Positions 63,101 to 64,000 of a stretch of 64,000 nt of DNA are shown here, in pieces. The first letter of the stretch is position 1. The number at the start of each line of letters is the position of its first letter. A program made the position numbers and the translations under genes. Origin of the DNA: Cotesia glomerata (lineage: Eukaryota > Arthropoda > Insecta > Hymenoptera > Braconidae); the NCBI RefSeq assembly GCF_020080835.1, contig NC_058167.1, forward strand, positions 6,740,459 to 6,804,458, read 5' to 3'. The notes under the pieces were generated by a model. That model saw only the letters and a list, made by a program, of their open reading frames with translations. It was not told the DNA's origin and made no database searches.

Positions 63101-63556
63101 AAGCCACTAGACGTAGGAAGAATTATAAAACCGGCTTTAAAGAATTCAATAGCTAATTCTAGTAATGAAGCTGAAAGTATTTCTAGAATGCTTGATAGAA
63201 GACGATTGAAAAGGATGGATCTTGAACACGAAAGAAGAAAACATTTAGAAGAATTGAGAAGACGATCGGAAAGAATCGATGAAGTCTCTGAAGATGATCA
63301 AGACGAGCAAATACCAGTGAGACCTCGAGAAACTACTTTTCTCAACCGTCTGAGAATTCGCAGACGTAGTATCAAGTTGTTAAGTTTTTTAAGTGGTAAG
63401 TCATCGGATAAATCTCATGAGGAACGAGCATCCAGATTATTGAAAATATATATGCCTGAAAAAAGTACTAAGGGACAAAATACTATCTCTATTCATCACC
63501 ATACACCCAGAAGTAGAAGATTTTGGAAACTCCGTAATCGGAGAAAGAATGTTTAA
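28935..63556 (+). CDS. C2-PDZ-DH-PH Rho guanine nucleotide exchange factor (14-exon gene span)
   Basis: Fourteen exons join with consistent phases. They give 1,616 residues to the TGA at 62,870, or about 1,844 if that codon is read through. Domain order: disordered basic N-terminus (1-535), C2 (about 540-657), PDZ (about 742-812), DH (about 860-1,040), PH (about 1,052-1,180), then a low-complexity acidic and proline-rich tail with a predicted coiled coil. DH-PH proteins catalyse GDP-GTP exchange on Rho-family GTPases; C2 and PDZ would place the enzyme at membranes or junctional/synaptic scaffolds. The DH is divergent: the usual P-x-QR motif region reads LPLEHYREMTRLL, so catalysis is inferred, not certain. 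The 5' UTR and promoter lie outside what I can identify. Confidence 0.8.
30505..30645. repeat. Cluster of TCTGATCAGA-type palindromes
   Basis: About ten overlapping copies of GTCTGATCAG or ATCTGATCAG and CAGGCATG-like phrases lie in 140 bp, adjacent to an A run and a reversed tRNA-like block. Possibly the 3' repetitive part of a SINE. Confidence 0.6.
30663..30740 (-). repeat. tRNA-like SINE head, reverse
   Basis: On the minus strand, box-A-like TGGTCAAGAGGTAAAG and box-B-like CGGTTCGAATCCCCG are about 40 bp apart. The T arm pairs well (box-B flanks CGG and CCG). The neighbouring A run on the plus strand and the repetitive block argue for a SINE and not a tRNA gene. Confidence 0.5.
31919..31996. 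repeat. GC-rich GGGGCTxxGCCCC triplet repeat
   Basis: Three imperfect hairpins in tandem (GGGGGCTCCGCCCCC, GGGGCTTTGCCCC, GAGGCTCTGCCCC), each followed by an A/G-CCCC phrase. It is sharply GC-rich within an AT-rich intron. Confidence 0.8.
32039..32172. repeat. Long imperfect hairpin (palindromic MITE-like)
   Basis: GTGCGACAAGTTGTTGATT pairs with its inverse AATCGACAACTTGTCGCAC, and pairing extends outward (TAGTATGTGCAAC / GTTGCACAATATACTA) around a CTTCGCTCG-containing loop. Confidence 0.75.
32247..33654 (+). CDS. Rho GEF exon 2 (large disordered exon)
   Basis: TTGCAG acceptor, phase 0 in; CGAG/GTAAGT donor, phase 1 out; 1,408 bp. It encodes about 470 polar residues without a fold, including a basic cluster (KRQRGIRRKRQQK) that resembles a nuclear localisation or membrane-binding patch. 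Its last residues (IELEYNIIGDSIHIRG) are the first strands of the C2 domain, which continues in exon 3. Confidence 0.85.
33655..34766 (+). other. Rho GEF intron 2
   Basis: AT-rich with a pyrimidine-rich acceptor. No repeat or exon recognised. Confidence 0.7.
34767..34998 (+). CDS. Rho GEF exon 3 (C2 domain core)
   Basis: AATTAG acceptor and AG/GTAATT donor; phase 1 in, 2 out. It encodes the C2 core CKDLKRSYEGPIHAYVKVSL, then a loop and TPNPVFHETLIL, with SLDIAVWHRDR before the donor. The C2 hallmark N-P-x-F/F-x-E is present. Few Asp residues sit in the calcium loops, so calcium-independent lipid or protein binding is likely. Confidence 0.85.
35547..35601 (+). CDS. Rho GEF exon 4 (end of C2 domain)
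   Basis: A 55-bp exon with TTTCTAG acceptor and AAG/GTAAAA donor. It encodes RSELLGCMTLPLPLAQDK, matching the C2 strand that typically reads LG-x-V-x-(I/L)-PL. Phases 2 and 0 fit both neighbours. Confidence 0.82.
36207..36488 (+). CDS. Rho GEF exon 5 (C2-PDZ linker)
   Basis: TTTAAG acceptor and CAG/GTATTT donor, phase 0 at both ends. It starts EATWHPL, closing the C2 fold, then a flexible linker with RGGRTPCTITRRL leading to the PDZ domain. Confidence 0.82.
36583..36894 (+). CDS. Rho GEF exon 6 (PDZ domain)
   Basis: TTGTAG acceptor. The PDZ carboxylate-binding loop reads IPWGFSLSW, in place of the usual GLGF, followed by VERVDPGSPAERAGLMPGDHVV and ILEIYRK. PDZ domains bind C-terminal peptides of membrane or scaffold proteins. 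I place the donor at GAG/GTCGGT (phase 0), which joins in frame to the DH exon. It is a weak donor; unspliced, the frame ends at a TAG at 36,916-36,918. Confidence 0.75.
38884..38990. repeat. Hairpin with CAGATCACATG arms
   Basis: Left GGGAAGTAAAGTAAGAAA..CTCAGATCACATG pairs with right CATGTGATCTGAGGCTTTCTTATTTACTTTCC across a loop containing GGCCGAGG. MITE-like foldback in the intron. Confidence 0.7.
39796..40133 (+). repeat. Dispersed repeat, 5' fragment (outer, split copy)
   Basis: It starts AGGAAAACGGTTGACCC and runs forward to about CGATTTTTAAC, where a reversed copy begins. The sequence continues logically at 45,946 (ACGATAACTCACGAACGAA), so this copy was split by insertion of the reversed copy. 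Confidence 0.7.
40283..40345 (-). repeat. (GT)n then T run: 3' junction of antisense LINE
   Basis: On the minus strand this reads LINE A tail followed by (CA)n, the same junction as at 7,447-7,500 for the first LINE. Confidence 0.9.
40606..43560 (-). pseudogene. LINE ORF2: endonuclease-reverse transcriptase, three nonsense codons
   Basis: The endonuclease shows ICEQY, GDFNAKSAEWG and SDHQF. The reverse transcriptase shows KAPGPDGIP, RPLCMLDIAGK, QHGFRKGHST, DVKNAFNSANW, GVPQGSIMGP and FADD in LTGFADDVAATI. The C-terminal finger reads CKYC..HTFFEC. TGA codons interrupt the single reading frame at 43,077-43,075, at 41,172-41,170 and once more about 11 codons downstream of that. Each could be CGA to TGA. 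Otherwise the frame is continuous over about 985 codons. Confidence 0.85.
43557..45032 (-). pseudogene. LINE ORF1: gag-like zinc-knuckle protein, one nonsense codon
   Basis: From the ATG at 45,032 (MEMSEQ) the frame reads to a TAG at 44,669-44,667. It then continues in the same frame (DKRNLHHELRKIVASI..) to a stop at 43,557, 492 codons in total. The C-terminal half carries CIRCLGYGHATNSC and CCFKCGGGNHKAADC knuckles plus a further Cys-rich tail. The stop overlaps the ORF2 start as ATGA. The TAG is explainable as CAG to TAG. Confidence 0.82.
45177..45258 (-). repeat. (GT)n microsatellite, 5' flank of antisense LINE
   Basis: About 41 GT units, reading (CA)n on the LINE's strand. It separates the LINE 5' UTR from the reversed dispersed repeat's 5' half. 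Confidence 0.95.
45946..46436 (+). repeat. Dispersed repeat, 3' fragment (outer, split copy)
   Basis: It resumes the copy begun at 39,796, with an ACACA core at 46,256-46,280 (short, no LINE), then TTCCTAGGACC and the usual 3' terminus. Confidence 0.7.
47532..47947 (+). CDS. Rho GEF exon 7 (DH domain, first part)
   Basis: A CGTAG acceptor at 47,530-47,531; an in-frame TAG immediately upstream (47,529-47,531) confirms that the exon starts here or later. It encodes VFPHISPDAPPEEELN, then the DH: RETRYWGALKSGITRFCIPL (helix 1), ILFQNLDELLKLSEEI, and ITGVLLLPLEHYR at the donor AG/GTGAGG. Phase 0 in, 2 out. DH catalyses nucleotide exchange on Rho GTPases. Confidence 0.82.
48010..48222 (+). CDS. 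Rho GEF exon 8 (DH end and DH-PH linker)
   Basis: Only 62 bp of intron separate it from exon 7 (AATCAG acceptor). It encodes REMTRLLGLASPRNCQQARDL (last DH helix) and LVFARCRPFTLAMPGRQW, leading into PH. The donor TG/GTTTGT is weak, but phase 2 fits exon 9. Reading through the short upstream intron also stays open, in another frame. Confidence 0.78.
48223..49514 (+). other. Rho GEF intron 8 with small foldback element
   Basis: AT-rich. It includes the MITE-like element at 48,858-48,984. No further exon recognised. Confidence 0.6.
48858..48984. mobile_element. 127-bp CACTGA...TCAGTG element
   Basis: Terminal CACTGA and TCAGTG are inverted, and CA precedes and follows the element as a possible 2-bp duplication. 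The interior has inverted AAGAAAAATT / AATTTTTCTT and ACTTGATT phrases. Confidence 0.6.
49515..49874 (+). CDS. Rho GEF exon 9 (PH domain)
   Basis: GAAAAG acceptor and AT/GTAAGT donor; phases 2 and 2. It encodes LFGGALVKVEGRRLQPSWALLLSDLLVFARVS, the typical first strands of a DH-associated PH with its L-L-F-x-D-L-L-(V/L) core. The exon ends ELKAVWHNLLQRQ, the C-terminal PH helix with the invariant Trp. It binds phosphoinositides or stabilises the DH. Confidence 0.88.
49971..50082 (+). CDS. Rho GEF exon 10
   Basis: CCATTTTAG acceptor with a good pyrimidine tract; CAG/GTGATA donor. It encodes 37 residues after the PH helix (IYVNTGCTDTPSIHSPEESHY..), without a recognisable domain. Phases 2 and 0 are consistent. 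Confidence 0.82.
50153..51118. mobile_element. 966-bp inverted-repeat element with CACGGAGAAAAAAAT termini
   Basis: The left CACGGAGAAAAAAATTTTG and right AAATTTTTTTTTCCGTG are inverted. Subterminal ACTCTACA/TGTAGAGCTC and GTTNAGCTCTGAGAGCT phrases recur at both ends. Non-coding. Confidence 0.6.
51892..52092 (+). repeat. tRNA-derived SINE, copy 1
   Basis: About 200 bp, shared almost entirely with 56,365-56,580: a TATATACGTGACTGAATAAAG leader, a tRNA-like body (51,916-51,988) and a CCCCACTGAGTAGG..TTTGCTTTAATATGGCA tail. The body has good D, anticodon and T arms. The loop CGCGTAA lacks the U expected before the anticodon, so it is not a working tRNA. Confidence 0.75.
52093..52460 (-). repeat. 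Reversed tRNA-like SINE with duplicated flank
   Basis: A tRNA-like body lies on the minus strand at 52,433-52,365 (TAGCTCAAATGGTAGAG box A, GGTTCGAATCCC box B). Its first part plus flank (TACTCTACCATTTGAGCTAT and onward, about 50 bp) is repeated at 52,095-52,144 and 52,411-52,460. Confidence 0.65.
54382..54603 (+). repeat. tRNA-derived SINE with A tail
   Basis: A box-A-like block at 54,388-54,402 and box-B GGGTTCGAGTC near 54,434 are followed by a 3' region with a GTCGCTCATGACC..GCGACTTT hairpin and an A run. It shares its tail with 7,879-7,942. Confidence 0.65.
56349..56832. mobile_element. Composite SINE insertion inside hAT transposase
   Basis: A forward SINE (56,365-56,580, near-identical to 51,892-52,092) is followed by a reversed, more diverged copy (about 56,600-56,773). 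GTTATT occurs at both edges (56,343-56,348 and 56,827-56,832), a possible target duplication. Removing the insert would rejoin KIQGIT to LDNAAAS. Confidence 0.7.
57261..58337 (-). other. hAT transposase intron
   Basis: A minus-strand GTAATT donor after CAG and a TTTTAG acceptor leave the frame in phase 0. It contains the foldback element at 57,587-57,936. Confidence 0.7.
57587..57936. mobile_element. 350-bp foldback element with GCGGTTTTG termini
   Basis: The left CCCTCGCGGTTTTGATAATG and right CATTTACAAAACCGCTAGGGG are inverted. The interior is full of AATACCGTAA/TTTTCGGCAT and mirrored phrases. It is nested in the hAT intron. Confidence 0.7.
60321..60730 (+). CDS. Rho GEF exon 11
   Basis: TTACTTAG acceptor; AG/GTGGAG donor; phases 0 and 2. 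It encodes a Ser/Glu-rich linker (ISRNSREPEEDKLQDD.., PPPDYEVPPEEWTVEELAARAP) ending INICRRCH, whose Cys pair continues in exon 12. PPPDYEVPP resembles proline-rich or PPxY-type adaptor sites. Confidence 0.8.
60851..61063 (+). CDS. Rho GEF exon 12 (proline-rich)
   Basis: AACAG acceptor; AG/GTTGCT donor; phases 2 and 2. It encodes RSGCPTPPPLRDPFSPLPPK then an acidic segment (ENTEDGSEDDLDCDEE). The proline blocks could bind SH3 domains. The CRRC from exon 11 with this GC might form a small metal site, unproven. Confidence 0.82.
61226..61338. mobile_element. 113-bp palindromic MITE in intron 12
   Basis: AAGGTAAAAGCCCCAATAGA and its perfect inverse at the other end, with the pairing continuing through GATGATCACATA. 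It lies between exons 12 and 13. Confidence 0.85.
62023..62365 (+). CDS. Rho GEF exon 13
   Basis: ATCTTCAG acceptor; CCC/GTAAGT strong donor; phases 2 and 0. It encodes ALRRFGTMSSLDQEDELDDQ, a helical-looking segment (GLKSWTARASDFVVSKMVFLEQLSEGVGSYLLQ) and a Gly/Asp/Thr-rich stretch. The helical segment looks conserved in character, but I do not recognise a named domain. Confidence 0.82.
62630..63556 (+). CDS. Rho GEF exon 14 (last exon, with internal in-frame TGA)
   Basis: TTCATAG acceptor, phase 0. It encodes PSINGNVLGEDNYGL.., LRCILNRRRLEPLPEEDDS..VGWW, then TGA at 62,870-62,872 followed by C. The same frame continues for 227 codons to TAA at 63,554: a Glu/Lys/Arg-rich stretch with two likely coiled coils (EEFRKKILDLHKKLLDVD and RRRLKRMDLEHERRKHLEELRRR) and a strongly basic C-terminus. 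No legitimate intron removes the TGA in frame. It may be a readthrough stop, allelic change or sequence error. Confidence 0.75.
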
Positions 63557-63669
63557 GAAAATATTACTTCAAAAACATAAAACTGAAAATTAAATTTTAA
63601 AAAAGTGGCAAATTCAAAATTATACTTCTTGATCTATTAAATTGCGATAAATTGAGATAAATTGCGTCC

Positions 63670-63731
63670 AATAAACGAAAAATAACGTTTGGATAATGTT
63701 CATCGATTTTACGTACAATGATGAAAATAAA
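63670..63731 (+). terminator. Polyadenylation signals AATAAA
   Basis: AATAAA at 63,670-63,675 and 63,726-63,731, about 115 and 170 bp after the final TAA. More occur near 63,915. Any could serve the Rho GEF transcript. Confidence 0.5.
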
Positions 63732-64000
63732 TACAATACTTCTTTCAATTATCTATCGAGGACTTCCAATCTGTTTATTTATTAAATGTATTGTCGAAAG
63801 TAAGCTCGAGGATTTATGTTATATTTAATATTTTAATTTTTTAAATAACTTAGTGCTTTAGGTGCAATTGTAATGTAGGATTTACCAAAAATGAAGAAAA
63901 CAAAATTTTAAAAACAAATAAATAAATCAATTATTAAAAATGTTTTCTTCAAGTTATTAATAATCGCCTTGGTATTTATTATTAAATTTTTAACTTATGC

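Overview
This is an AT-rich metazoan nuclear sequence, most likely insect and possibly a hymenopteran parasitoid. The evidence is GT-AG introns in a gene built like an animal Rho GEF, R1-clade LINEs, a hAT transposon, tRNA-derived SINEs and many foldback elements. Species and order are inference. There are no operons, CRISPR arrays or rRNA genes.

One host gene fills the right half on the plus strand, about 28.9 kb to 63.6 kb. I assembled 14 exons whose splice phases all agree. They encode a long disordered basic N-terminus, a C2 domain, a PDZ domain, a divergent DH (RhoGEF) domain, a PH domain and an acidic/proline-rich/coiled-coil tail. This reads as a membrane- and scaffold-linked activator of Rho-family GTPases. 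The last exon has an in-frame TGA followed by C, with 227 further open codons of protein-like sequence: a candidate readthrough stop, polymorphism or assembly error. An upstream 5' exon and the promoter were not identified. Introns after the PDZ exon (10.6 kb) and after the PH exons (10.2 kb) are swollen by transposons.

The left half (1 to 28.9 kb) has no convincing host exon. It holds an R1-clade LINE (about 2.28-7.46 kb; ORF1 intact, ORF2 with one frameshift), a 6-kb inverted-repeat element (10,998-16,958) packed with nested repeats, and about 10 kb of plain AT-rich DNA (17.0-27.4 kb). A 1.35-kb inverted-repeat element ends 76 bp before the first recognised exon.

The second LINE (about 45.17 to 40.33 kb, minus strand) belongs to a different R1-clade lineage. 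It sits inside a (CA)n tract, inside a dispersed repeat, which itself interrupts another copy of that repeat, all within an 8.1-kb element with roughly 500-bp inverted arms. Both LINEs lie in the (CA)n core of the same repeat family, in the same orientation relative to it. This is the strongest structural pattern in the window and fits the microsatellite-targeting behaviour known for some R1-clade families.

A 5.2-kb hAT transposon (54,725-59,935) with a perfect 8-bp target duplication lies in the last long intron. Its transposase (BED finger, core, hATC dimerisation domain, one intron) is interrupted by a paired SINE insertion.
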